A stretch of DNA of 64,000 bases from Tubiluchus corallicola (taxonomy: Eukaryota; Priapulida; Priapulimorpha; Priapulimorphida; Tubiluchidae): contig JAQGDQ010000684.1 of assembly GCA_030141605.1 (NCBI GenBank), forward strand, positions 1-64,000. The letters are read 5' to 3'. This document shows positions 40,171 through 50,768 of the stretch, one piece after another. Both the position numbers and the translations under genes were made by a program. The notes under the pieces are model-generated. The model had not been told where the DNA came from. It worked only from the letters and a program-made list of their open reading frames with translations, and ran no database searches. Each line of letters opens with the position of its first letter. Within the stretch, counting starts at the first letter, position 1.

Positions 40171-41499
40171 ATGTCTGTGAAATTAAGTGCTTCGCTTGTA
40201 TTTTTCCTCAGTGTCAAGTTTGTACTTCCACAGCAGATCAACTGGGATGAATGTGGAAAGTCAAAGGGGTGCTTCAGCAGCCCAAGAGGATGCAACTCTG
40301 AAAGTTCTTGCAAATATTTACTTACCTATCGACAAAACGAATCACGCGTTAGTTTTGAGATGAGCTGCAAGGTCGACAATCCGTCGCAAACGTCCTTTGT
40401 TGCTGTGGGTTTTTCCGATGACGAGAGAATGGGCGAAGATAGTGTGATTGAGTGCGTTCACGATGTTGATGCTGGCGTAGTGAACGCTTATCCGTCGTAC
40501 AACATCGCTGGTGGTAAGAATAACAATCGCCTTAACATTGCACCACCAGAAGCAGGGTTGGTTTTGCTCGACTCGTCATTCAGTGACGGCATTATCCGTT
40601 GCCGTTTTACACGCGAGAAAGTAGTTGACCATGATCATATCTATGACCTGACTAAGACATGGTACCTACTGATGGCTAATGGTCCAGCCTCCTCAACAAA
40701 TGTGCATCAACATTCTCTTGATCCATTACCGATAAGGTCATCCAATCGGGTGGATCTTCTAAATGTTGACATAGAAGGAGGAGAAACCGTTTCCAAGGCA
40801 TTGCCAGTCGCACATGGTTGCTTAATGCTCATTGCCTGGGTATTTTTTGTTTCACTTGGAAAAATCACAGCGCGACATTGTAAGGCAACTTGGAAGGAGA
40901 AAGTTCTAGACTTGGCCGTCTGGTTTCAGATCCACCGCGCATGCATGGTCACTGCTTGGATTTGTTTTGTGACTGCAACCATTCTTATAATCATCCATGT
41001 TTCTGGATGGGTTGATAGGAATGGAGATTCATTCGCACACTCAATTGTTGGTATAATTGCCGTTTGTTTGGGAGCAGTGCAACCGTTTATTGCGCTTTCC
41101 CGCTGTCATCCTGACTCTCCAAATCGCTTTTGGTTTAACTGGATACATTGGGCCGTGGGTAATGCAGCTCACGTTATGGCTGTTACGGCCATCTTTCTTG
41201 CATTGTTGTTCTTGAACGCGAGTGGTACCTTGCCTTTCTACATGGTTGGTATCATGATCGCTTTCGTTATATGGGATGTATTTTGCGAAATTGTTCTAGA
41301 AATCCACGAGAGAATGTTCCAGAGAGCATCAGAGGTCAGTGATGCCTCAACCTCAGCAACCGAACTAGCCAAGGAACGGCCAGAATCTTCAAAAGGTTCC
41401 AGATTCGAGAAACTAATGCTGGTATTCTGCACGGTCGTCTTTTTCGCGTTGACACTTATTCTGGTTGTTTCGATTATCGTCAAGTGGGGAACGACTTAA
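40171..41499 (+). CDS. DOMON-cytochrome b561 protein, paralogue B
   Basis: I prefer the ATG at 40171 to the in-frame ATG at 40123. It gives a standard signal peptide (MSVKLSASLVFFLSVKFVLP) aligned with A and C, and the extra 16 codons cross two acceptor-like sites. The protein has 442 residues in one exon. Cys-rich segment 23-53, DOMON about 54-195 (Met87 in RMGEDSV, His181 in HQHSLDP), b561 about 210-440 with His214, His255, His290 and His326. The cytosolic loop before the last helix is Ser/Glu-rich (SDASTSATELAKERPESSKG). The segment AHGCLMLIAWVFFVSLGK is shared exactly with C, so B and C are the closest pair. AATAAA occurs near 41624. Role as for paralogue A: trans-membrane electron transfer, substrate unknown. 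Confidence 0.93.
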   Translation: MSVKLSASLVFFLSVKFVLPQQINWDECGKSKGCFSSPRGCNSESSCKYLLTYRQNESRVSFEMSCKVDNPSQTSFVAVGFSDDERMGEDSVIECVHDVDAGVVNAYPSYNIAGGKNNNRLNIAPPEAGLVLLDSSFSDGIIRCRFTREKVVDHDHIYDLTKTWYLLMANGPASSTNVHQHSLDPLPIRSSNRVDLLNVDIEGGETVSKALPVAHGCLMLIAWVFFVSLGKITARHCKATWKEKVLDLAVWFQIHRACMVTAWICFVTATILIIIHVSGWVDRNGDSFAHSIVGIIAVCLGAVQPFIALSRCHPDSPNRFWFNWIHWAVGNAAHVMAVTAIFLALLFLNASGTLPFYMVGIMIAFVIWDVFCEIVLEIHERMFQRASEVSDASTSATELAKERPESSKGSRFEKLMLVFCTVVFFALTLILVVSIIVKWGTT

Positions 41500-43320
41500 C
41501 ACGTTTATAGCCTGTATCGATGCACTGTGAATCGATCACCACATTAGTTATTGTTTATTAACTTGAACAGTAACCGTTGAAGTTGAATTTAAGGTATAGA
41601 ATGAAGTTGCAATTCAGTGTCTTAATAAACGCTAGAAATGCATGCACAGGCTCCGTAGATGCATGTAAAAATCAAAATAAAACCTCATATAAAATTTCCA
41701 GTTATGCGTACTTTCGTAATTAAAAAAGTGCAAGTCTTTAGTAAAACCAGGGATACATCGCACAAAACTTTATCATATATAAGTACAAGATATATTTTTA
41801 TTGACGTTTCGGAGTGTTGGACTCCTACTTTGCCTTACGAACACATATTATTTAATAACGGCTACTTCACTGCACTCGCGCTTTGAAGAAGACGTCATCA
41901 TCGCCATACAATAGTATTTTGTCGATTTTATACCGAAGATCTTTGTGGCTGAATCACTGAAGATAGTTTGAGGTTTTTCTGCATACCTAAGCTTCAACAC
42001 ACAATAACATGAATGCAATAATGGAGGCGTGATAACTGGGCGTGTTAAAAACTATATAAAGTGATTTCATATACGTAATGCAAATTACATATGCAATAAC
42101 ATTGGTTGTCTAGAAAATACGGTTTGATCAGGTACAATGTTAATAAAGGCGATAATAAGAACAACGCTCTTATAATTGTATCCATTACTGCCAGACCAGC
42201 TCTGACCAACAACAACAAGGACAACAACAACCAGAGCATCAGCAATGCTGTAGGTCTCCTAACTCTCGTTTTTGACATCTTGAGGACCTTGACGATTGAC
42301 AGAAACTGATTTTTTTTGGCCAAATTTTGTTGACAAATTGTTATATATATGCTATATATAAGAATTTAATTTATTATATATGAATTTCTATATATATTTA
42401 CTTTAATAGATAAGAATTTCTTATTTAAGATATACATGAGAAATATATATATATATATGCTTATGGGCAATAATGGTAGGCAAAGAACAATTCTCTAGGA
42501 GAGCCACTGGTCAAACAAGGTTAAATCATTTTCGTGTTCAAATTTCGTACCACTGGTATTTTTCACTACATCAGGCAGTTTTCGTTGCCACAGGTCACTG
42601 AATGGCATTGCCCAAAAGTTCTGACCATCGCCCAACATCTACACTCGACATTTTGCAGGACAAAACCTTTATCTTTATAATGCTTGCACTGAACTGACTC
42701 AAACTCTTCTACTCCTGAATCCACCAAATCTCTCTCTCGAAGGGTGGAGAGGTAAGATTCTTTCTGTCTATGTTGGCTTGTCAGCAGGTGAGAGGCCACT
42801 CCAAGTTCCTCTTGTTGAGCTGAATCACATCTTCCTGGTATGTCAATCACTGTTGTGCAACTGTTCAGTTTCTGCGTGTTTATCCATGTTCTGCATGTGA
42901 GCTTTGAGTTTGACCAGGATTTTTTCACAAAGTTACTCCATACCAAAAATCTCAAGGCTAAGGCCAGTTACTTTAAATGGTTCAGGTATAACTGGCCTAA
43001 ATGCAAAGTCTGAATGGACGACGGACGCTACATGACGGCACAAGGTACCCAGACTTGAAATTCAGTTGACTTGACAATGGCAGAAACAACAGTAGCAATA
43101 GCAACAATAAAACAACAACTACAACACCAATAGCATTATTTATTTAAACAACTGCACACAAAATAACGTAACACAATATCGACAAATCTTCATAAGTCCT
43201 GATTAACACACTAGTGACAGATAGTTATTCAAATTTTAATAGTTAAATGTATACATGTGTAATGTTTACCACACATTACTAACTATTTATGCACACGAAG
43301 ATTTGAATTTATGTGTAGCA
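41500..43320. other. No firm gene; one weak open frame on -
   Basis: A 129-codon - frame at 42566-42955 has varied composition (for instance STLRERDLVDSGVEEFESVQ) but no family resemblance or splice support that I can see. It could be a decayed coding fragment. (TA)n tracts lie at 42340-42460. Confidence 0.35.
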
Positions 43321-43326
43321 GGTGCC

Positions 43327-43717
43327 AATAAGCCATTTCACAGTTTCAGCAGTAGATAATGATCGTGAAAACTCAAAGGTTAAGTGTACCAGGTTACACA
43401 ATTTGTGTACACTTGACAATGCCTCGCAGCCCAAGCTACTGTAATAGTAACCATTTTAACAGCCAACTAGAACCTTACCTAGTTCATTTTTTCTTGTTTG
43501 CAACCAAAATCGTGCCAGTAAGCCACTCTGCACACAGACTAATGCATGATAAAGTAAAGTCCATGTAAAACAACTGAAGTTACTGAACTGACTGATGCGG
43601 AAGATGGCTTTGCTTTACTCACATGTCACGACATTAGTTAAGACCTATTGTTATGGCACGCTTAAAGTTTGACCTTCAGTAACTGAGCGTGTGCACAACG
43701 AAACTGTGACAAGGTTT
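43327..43717 (+). mobile_element. MITE, AATAAGCC family
   Basis: It begins AATAAGCCATTTCACAG, contains AAGGTTAAGTGTACC and the core GCCTCGCAGCCCAAGCT, and has a worn 3' end. Same orientation as the copies at 17400 and 58394. Confidence 0.7.
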
Positions 43718-43934
43718 GAGGGGTTGCCGCAACGATTTAAAAATTTTTATTTGTTTTTGTGTGTCGATGCAGCAGGAGTGCCAAGTATGTGGGAGAAAAG
43801 CGATAGCAAATATAAGTAGTTTTTGTTATAAAATGTGCAGACACGACTTTGTGTTTGCTCTAAATTTTGATGGCTGATCGTTAAGCACGTTAGCATTGCC
43901 TAGGCTGCAATCTCCATCTCTCTCTAACGATTGT

Positions 43935-44065
43935 GCGTGCTTCTTTTGGTTAGGCTACATATCCAGGTTAGGCTATCTTTTGGTTAGACTACATATCCAG
44001 GTTAGGCTATCTTTTGGTTAGACTACATATCCAGGTTAGGCTATCTTTTGGTTAGGCTACATATT
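43935..44065 (+). repeat. 34-bp tandem repeat, about 3.5 units
   Basis: The unit is CTTTTGGTTAGACTACATAT followed by CCAGGTTAGGCTAT. Downstream (gene sense) of the GPCR stop. Confidence 0.9.
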
Positions 44066-44455
44066 TATATACTATCATCATAATTTTTGTATTGGTTTTA
44101 ATGGTTGAGCTATAGTCAATTAAAGTCGCAATTTTGGTTAGCGTAGCCTAGTTTAGTTCAACATTTATATTTGTTTTCTAGTTTACCATATCCAGCTTAT
44201 GTTGAAATTCTACGGGAGCATATAGTAAAATGATTTGTGAAGTAAACTAATCAGAGTTCCATAGATGAGTTATTTAACCATGTAACCCACCAACACGACG
44301 GTTACATTATGTTATTCAAGTTAAAAACAGCAAATTGTTAGTCGTCAAATTAGGCTTGTTAGCCGTTGAGCAATGTTCTATGATTTGGTCTGCACTATGC
44401 TGTACAACGACTTTCAAAAATAAATGTCCGTACGAATTATTAATACGACCGCAGA

Positions 44456-45346
44456 TTAACCGCATTTTAAAGTCTTTTTAAATGCGTTTCTAAACACACT
44501 ATTTGATGCTCCATAAATAAGAGGATTCAGTGCACTATTAGTGAATCCAAGCCAAACCAGGAGGTAACTTTCATCAGGGTAGCAAGTATAATCCACAGCA
44601 CAAGCCCTAAAAAACGATAATATAAATGGATAGAGCAAAAGAGGAAACCAGCAGATGAAAAAGACCACTGTGATTATACCAACGGTCCTTGTTGCCTTCA
44701 TTTCTCTTATGGTCGTACCACTTTGAGGATCTTCTGGATGAATCTGTAGAACCAGTCTTCTGGCTGTCTTCCATATCAACACGTATAATATTACCATTAT
44801 TGCTGTAGGTATGTAGAAGAAAAGAACTAAATACACGTTAAAAATCATTTCTGATTGTTCAGGTTTTTGTAGCAACTGAAGTACTAGTATTCCGGCTAAT
44901 GCAATTAACCATGAACAAGATATTAACGTCGCCAACAGTTTTGTTGACACATAATGGTATTTAAAAGGATGTACAACCGCCACGTATCTTTCAGCAGCTA
45001 TTAAGTACAGATGGTATAGACTTGTATGCAAAGTCCATGTTGCAAAAATCGCACTATAGAATAAAATTTGAAGTCGCTCCTTAGGTATCAGTAACGCAGC
45101 AACTTCAATAGGAACTGCCAAACCAGCTAATAGATCAGCAAATGCTAGAGACACAATAAGCATGTTCATTCTTGTATGCAGTTCTTCACATTTGTAAACT
45201 GCCATCAATACAAGCAGGTTACCTCCAATAACAGCACAATCTGTGAGTAGCATAAGTGATGCTATTACTTTCAGAAATGAGCTGGCTCCTAGACTGTCAC
45301 TGCTATCGAGAGAGAGATTAGCAGCAGTCGTTCTTTCCATATTCAT
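44456..45346 (-). CDS. Rhodopsin-family (class A) G-protein-coupled receptor, orphan
   Basis: 296 residues from the ATG at 45346, in one exon. Seven helices carry the class A landmarks: GNLLV (helix 1), LAFADLLAG (helix 2, Asp2.50), ERY for DRY (helix 3), SCSWL (helix 4), FFYIPTAI (helix 5, Pro5.50), CWFP (helix 6), NPLIY (helix 7), then a short tail. The N-terminus has one N-glycosylation site (NLS). Counting back from the ERY arginine, position 3.32 is Ala, which argues against a biogenic-amine receptor. Position 3.25 is Leu, and the very short second extracellular loop has no Cys, so the usual helix 3-loop 2 disulfide is absent, while loop 3 has two Cys (CAVDYTC). That pattern recalls the melanocortin/cannabinoid/S1P group (MECA), but I cannot assign a ligand. 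It lies between DOMON-b561 paralogues B and C on the opposite strand. Confidence 0.92.
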   Translation of the reverse strand: MNMERTTAANLSLDSSDSLGASSFLKVIASLMLLTDCAVIGGNLLVLMAVYKCEELHTRMNMLIVSLAFADLLAGLAVPIEVAALLIPKERLQILFYSAIFATWTLHTSLYHLYLIAAERYVAVVHPFKYHYVSTKLLATLISCSWLIALAGILVLQLLQKPEQSEMIFNVYLVLFFYIPTAIMVILYVLIWKTARRLVLQIHPEDPQSGTTIREMKATRTVGIITVVFFICWFPLLLYPFILSFFRACAVDYTCYPDESYLLVWLGFTNSALNPLIYGASNSVFRNAFKKTLKCG

Positions 45347-46110
45347 TTTCTTAATCACAAATGGCTATTACGTCAAACCGTTGTTGAAATGTGCAATGTG
45401 GTGAAATTCGTGGTTTTCAATGTTTTCACGCTTTTCTATGTCAACTCTTAACAGGATCTGTTGACAAAATACATTTCTGGACGTTTGTCACCTACCTTTA
45501 GGCTACACTGAAGCGATGTGTTAAGTATAAGCTCATTTGTGCTGCTCTCTCTCTCTCCCTATGTCTATAGAACTTGTACGTCACAAGGAATGACACTCCA
45601 ATTTATAAGACTTCAACAGAGAGCCTCACTTACAAAAGAAGCTTTGATGAAATGGCAATCTTTGCGCTTTCACATTTTCAGTATTACGCCTCAGCGTCAC
45701 TAAAAAGGTTGTTTCCATTATTTTATCGTAAGCTGTCTTTTCAGTCTAAAATGTACATTAATCTTCTTTTCTCAGAACGCTAAGTGCATTATGGCTCACA
45801 CTCATCTGTATTAATTTTAGCTCAGTCTAATGCTTTTTCTGACAAAATATTTCTTTGAACGAGTGAGTGAGCAGTCTCCGTGGCAAATACTTCCAGGTAT
45901 AACATTTTACCCTGTTTTGGTATTCCCAGTTTTTCATCAGTCAACGTAAAAGTATATTTTGCTACGTCACTGTTGACTGGAAGGGTCAACTTATTACCAG
46001 ACGTGTCACAGGTTTGCAACGCATGCACCATGCATGTAATTTTGTATAAAAAAGAGAGCAATTGACATACCTGCTCGCTAGTTAATAGCAATTAGTAAAG
46101 TAGTATAGAC
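45347..46110. other. GPCR 5' flank; weak open frame on - at 45822-46091
   Basis: An 89-codon - frame has a protein-like tail (KYTFTLTDEKLGIPKQGKML, then YLEVFATETAHSLVQRN), reminiscent of a beta-sandwich fragment. I see no good acceptor before it, so it may be a decayed exon or chance. A (CT)n run lies near 45545. Confidence 0.3.
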
Positions 46111-46159
46111 AGTGCATTTCGTTACATCTTGGTTATTTCAGCACGTCTTTCTGGTACAT

Positions 46160-46545
46160 CATAAACTATGCAGAGGCGAGATACCCACCACACCACCCAC
46201 ACCTCACCGCACAATGCCCACCCCACCACACCATCCACAGCAAACTCACCACGCCCACTACACCACATCTCACCCATTACACCATACCATGTCCACCACA
46301 TTGTCCACATCACACCAGCCACACCATATCACCTACGCCATTTACACAATGCCAGACCCACCACACAATCCCCATGAAACTATAGCACACCCACCACACC
46401 ACCCACCCCTCCACACCATCCACAGCAAACTCACCACGCCCAATACACCACACCACATCGCATTAAACCCACCACATCACATCACGATGACAGTGATGAT
46501 GAATATGACGACGACGACGACGATGACAACTACACCATAAAAAGC
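46160..46545 (+). repeat. CACACCAC-rich low-complexity block 1
   Basis: A C/A-rich strand with CCACACCACC words ends in a GATGATGAATATGACGACGA run. A second such block lies at 47130-47560. The frames rich in His, Thr and Pro are not genes. Confidence 0.85.
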
Positions 46546-46989
46546 CAACAGTGCAGCAGCATAGCTAACCCATTTTGTTCAAGGTTGCTATTAATCGCAT
46601 TCACCAATGATCAACACTGCATGGATATTCTACATAGTGTTTTCAAACTGCTCCTTTTGATCGCGTTAGACTAATATTATACCACTTCCATTATAACAGC
46701 CAGCAGTACCTTTTACTAAAGCAAAATTACAGACAGAGTACAATGGAATGATGTCAGAACAATGCAAACATCAGTTTAGCTTCTAACGAAGCAGTGCCCT
46801 AAATGGAACCGCCAATCAACTCGTCGCGGCTCCTCTTGTTGAAGGCGCCCGAAAATGCGATCAGTCTCATCATGTAGCGGTTCCTCCATTTTCCAAAAAT
46901 CTTTCTGACAAGGCACAACCAGAACGTTTGTCCCATGGGCTGTTCGGTCAAAATTTCCAAAAAAATCGAGAGTTGGGTCCGGTAAAACC

Positions 46990-48110
46990 CCTGTAGCCGG
47001 TATTCGTAGCTCTCCCGCAAAATCTAAATACGCCTATAACACACACCGTTGAACAGACTATCTACCCATTACAGTCGACGTCTGGTAGTTTCCCGGCCGG
47101 TCTCCAAAAGCAAGAAGTTTTGCAAAGAATTTTGTGCACAAACCAACGACAACCCACATCACACTACCCATACCACACCATACCACCAATAGCACACCTT
47201 CCATGTCATACCATCCCACACCCACACCCACACCCACCACAACACCCAACCCAATTCACCCACACCATGCTATTCACATTAAGCCTCCAACATTATGCCA
47301 TAACCACCACCCCATGCAATGTTCACCACAACGACAATACCATACGACTCCACCCACCACTCACGCCACACAATCTACATTACTCTATACCACCTACAGC
47401 AAGCAAACCACACCCTACCAATCACAGCACACCACACTATCTGCAACACACTTACCCCACACCCCACCCACTATATAGTACCACACCAAATTCATCACAT
47501 CACACGGAGATTATGATGCTGGTGGTGGTGATGATGATGATGATGATGACGATACTTACATCACCAACACCAGCACAGTATCACAACAAAACCATGCAAG
47601 ACATTTTGTACAAAGTCGAAACTGTGTGCTGTAAACGCTCTTAGACCCATCCATTCAATAATGCACGGACATTTTACTGTAAATAGTTTTGCTTATTGTT
47701 TAACAGATGATAATAGGCTAAGAGATATAACTTACACGTATAATATATAACACTGTTTTTTCGCAAAATTGGGGTGTATTGGTCCGGGAAAAGCCCATTC
47801 CGAGAAACGGTTGTCCTCCCGCGAAATTTAAATATGCCTATAAGACCCACTGTTGAATGGGCTATCTAACCGTTACTGGCACCGCCCCCGATATCTTCCG
47901 TTTTTTAGAAATAAGAGGCATAACTTTTGCAAATTTTTGAGAAAACAGGGCAAATTAAAGTTTAGTAATAGTAAATGTCACATTTACATAAATTTGATGT
48001 AGATGTTTTTAACAAACCATACCACGCCACCCACATTATATAAATTATCGTTGTCTAGAAAAAAGAGGTATAAGTTTTGCAAAAACGGCAAAAGGGTTAT
48101 TTTTGGAGGT
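46990..48110 (+). repeat. Local duplicated segments around CACACCAC block 2
   Basis: Block 2 (47130-47560) also ends in a GATGATGATGAC run. Flanking words recur: TAAATACGCCTATAACACAC (47024) against TAAATATGCCTATAAGACCC (47828), and AGAAATAAGAGGCATAACTT (47906) against AGAAAAAAGAGGTATAAGTT (48056). This suggests repeated unequal duplication. Confidence 0.6.
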
Positions 48111-48289
48111 TTTTCGCTTCCCTTGCCTCCTGGTGAGCCCGATTCGAAAAATAAATCCCTGGTGCAAATCTGTGGGTCTATGTACAGATTTGATATACAG
48201 ATCGCCGGAAATGGTCGTCGTTTGAGCTATAGCCCTGTCGGTAATATGTACAGGCATACACCATCGAAATTATTATTATAATATATTTT

Positions 48290-49870
48290 AGCAATATACA
48301 GTCTGCACGTAACCAGAGAAAGTAATATCGGCTGCGTACGCATATCTGTTTCAACCATAGAGTTAGAGGCTTCTACCTCAATTTATGTACGTTCATGTAT
48401 AAAAATTGTAGTTGTTCTATTATTGTTAGCTGATAGAAAATAAACCTTAATTGAATTGCACTGTGCGGCTACTGTCAGCTAGAAGTGCTAGTGTGTGCCA
48501 GTTTCTGCGTGAAGCAGAACAGAATCGAATTACAGAAAGTAGTCCCGTATTTATGTGCAATTTATATGAAGAAGTTTGTAAGCTTGTTTTTCAGCAGAAA
48601 TCATAACTGATAGTTCAGCATATCAATAACACATTAGAATTGTAGAACAGCTATAAAATAGTTGTTTATTTTACTATCCTGGAAATTTTTTGGACTATAT
48701 TCAAGCCGTTTGCAGGCGCAAAATTTTTGTGTTGTTTGTTACTTGGCTCAACTTTTACGGTTGCAATCAGCAGTGTTTTGGGTGGTGGCTGAGTAGGTGT
48801 TTGTCGTTCAGGAGTTATTTTTTCAAAGCTGAACATTGCGGGCGGATACTGTAGTAAGTAAATTGACATTAACAATAATAATTGAAGCGTAATAAAAATG
48901 AGAAGTTTTCTGAACTAAACATAATTTAACCTGTTTGTCTAAAAACTACTATACTATAGTACTAACTAAATTAATCATGACCATCAGAATTGTATTTACA
49001 TGTAGATAGGCCTCTAGATTTGGATCCGCTTAGACATTAGAAGGTGCATTTTCAAACTTATTAGATAGCGCGAGTACGCCTGATTCTTTTTGCCAAAATC
49101 AACGAACAAACAGAGTTTAATTGTTTTGCAAATCGCACTTGACTCGTTTGCTTCGTCGTGACTTTCAGTCAGTTTTTTTTACTCTCTTCCTCATAACTTG
49201 GCTACAGTTTTAACTGCAAATTTTCATTGATGTACATTCTAACCTTTCTTAGCTTATTAACATTTGACCCACGTGCAGCCTGCACTGATATATTATGATC
49301 TCCATTTTATTGACACATTTTGCTTGACTTTCAAAGTGGTGTTCCGTAGTTCCTCTTCTATTAACTATCCTCATAACTTAACAAACATTAAGTTCATTCT
49401 TCTGCAAGTCTTTAAAATTTGCTTCAAAGTTAACCATATATAACCTTTCTTTTATCAGATTGGCATTTTTCAACGTAATTTTTGAAAACTATTATAGTTC
49501 TTGAAAACCATTATACAACTGTTTTAAAAATCTTAACTTTATCATGCTTTCTGCTTTATCTTAATTTCCTATAAATGGATTGATTTCATTCTTGATGTAC
49601 TTCCACCTGTGGGCATTTTAACGTTTGGGGCCTTTAGTCTTTTTTTCATGATTGACAATTTTTTCACAAGTTACCAAAAAGTTTCTTAATGTTTTTAAGC
49701 GAGTTAAGTGGCATTTGTATTTTTGACTTAGTATGTGGTTGTTTTTTAATTATTTAAGTCATTCTGAATATAAAAGTATGCTTCAAATTTTTGAATAAAA
49801 TGCAGACATGAGGTAAAGTAAAACACTGTAGTTTTTTGTTTTTGTGTACGGGTAGTGTGGACTTTCGTGT
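48290..49870. other. No gene recognised
   Basis: AT-rich unique sequence with T-rich tracts. No supported exons or terminal repeats. Confidence 0.4.
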
Positions 49871-49916
49871 TTTGGATTTAAGTCAGATAGTGTTCCCAAA
49901 CTCCAAGGGTTTTAAC

Positions 49917-50492
49917 CAGGGATGTTACCGAAACAAAATTTTCGTTTTGGTTTGCCAGTAAATGCACTTTCGGTTTTGGCGAAATCTGTTAAATTTTGTA
50001 GCCAATAGTTCGGATAATTTTCGGTATCATTTTCCCGCAGTTTTACTAGTATTTATCCAGTTTTCCTTTTCTCCTAGTTGTCAAAAACCACTGAAAAATC
50101 TCAGCTAAATTAGTTCAAATAAAGTGAAGATTTCGTTTACATAACAAAAGCGGCGTATCTTCAGTGGTGACCACTGTGAAGTTTTGGGATCTCCAGGCCT
50201 AATCAACCGAAATATCAAAGCACGTTTTAATTTACTTGTGCAAAATCATGTTTAATTTCATAATTTATGAAACATAGACAACAAAATATCTACAAAACAA
50301 AATTTGTTTATTTTTAATGAAGCATTTTGATCTTCAAACATTAAACAATAAGGATACTTAGATCCAAAAACATTATAACACATTTTCTAAGCCACTCAAT
50401 CTCACTAGAGGTTCTATACTATAGAACTTCTTTGTCCTTTTTGTATTAGAACTTTTTATCGTAACACATCAACAGTTTCGGTAACATTCCTG
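49917..50492. mobile_element. hAT-like MITE between roughly 90-bp direct repeats
   Basis: Ends CAGGGATGTTACCGAAAC and GTTTCGGTAACATTCCTG are inverted repeats with internal GTTTTGG/TTTCGG words. On either side lies a copy of a longer direct repeat containing TTTAAGTCAGATAGTGTTCC and CAAACTCCAA (49872-49910 and 50540-50577). Confidence 0.75.
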
Positions 50493-50768
50493 GTTTTTTG
50501 TATTTGTGCATGTTAGTGTAAGACTTTTGCGAGGAATGGGATTTAAGTCAGATAGTGTTCCCAAACTCCAAAGCTTTTAACCCCCCACGACTTTTTGTTC
50601 TTTCATGTCACATGGACCTTTTGGATGTAAGGCTGTGCCAGAATATAAATAATTGCGGAAATAGTTATCATTTATCAAGAAACTAAAATGGAAAAACCAA
50701 TAATTGTCACACACTTATTTTCAGGGTCACCAGTTTTAAGAGACGCCTGCAGTCGGTCATAAGTGAAA
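50493..50768. other. 5' flank of DOMON-b561 paralogue C
   Basis: Holds the second copy of the direct repeat above. An acceptor-like TTATTTTCAG ends at 50724, 44 bases before the preferred ATG, in line with the other cluster members. Confidence 0.5.

Noticed and set aside
42566-42955. 129-codon - frame as a gene
   Set aside because: Composition is varied, but I see no family resemblance, splice sites or regulatory context; mentioned only as a possible decayed fragment.
46112-46540. 142-codon His/Thr/Pro-rich frame, and the similar 174-codon frame at 47120-47644
   Set aside because: Low-complexity CACACCAC DNA; no start context, splice sites or family.
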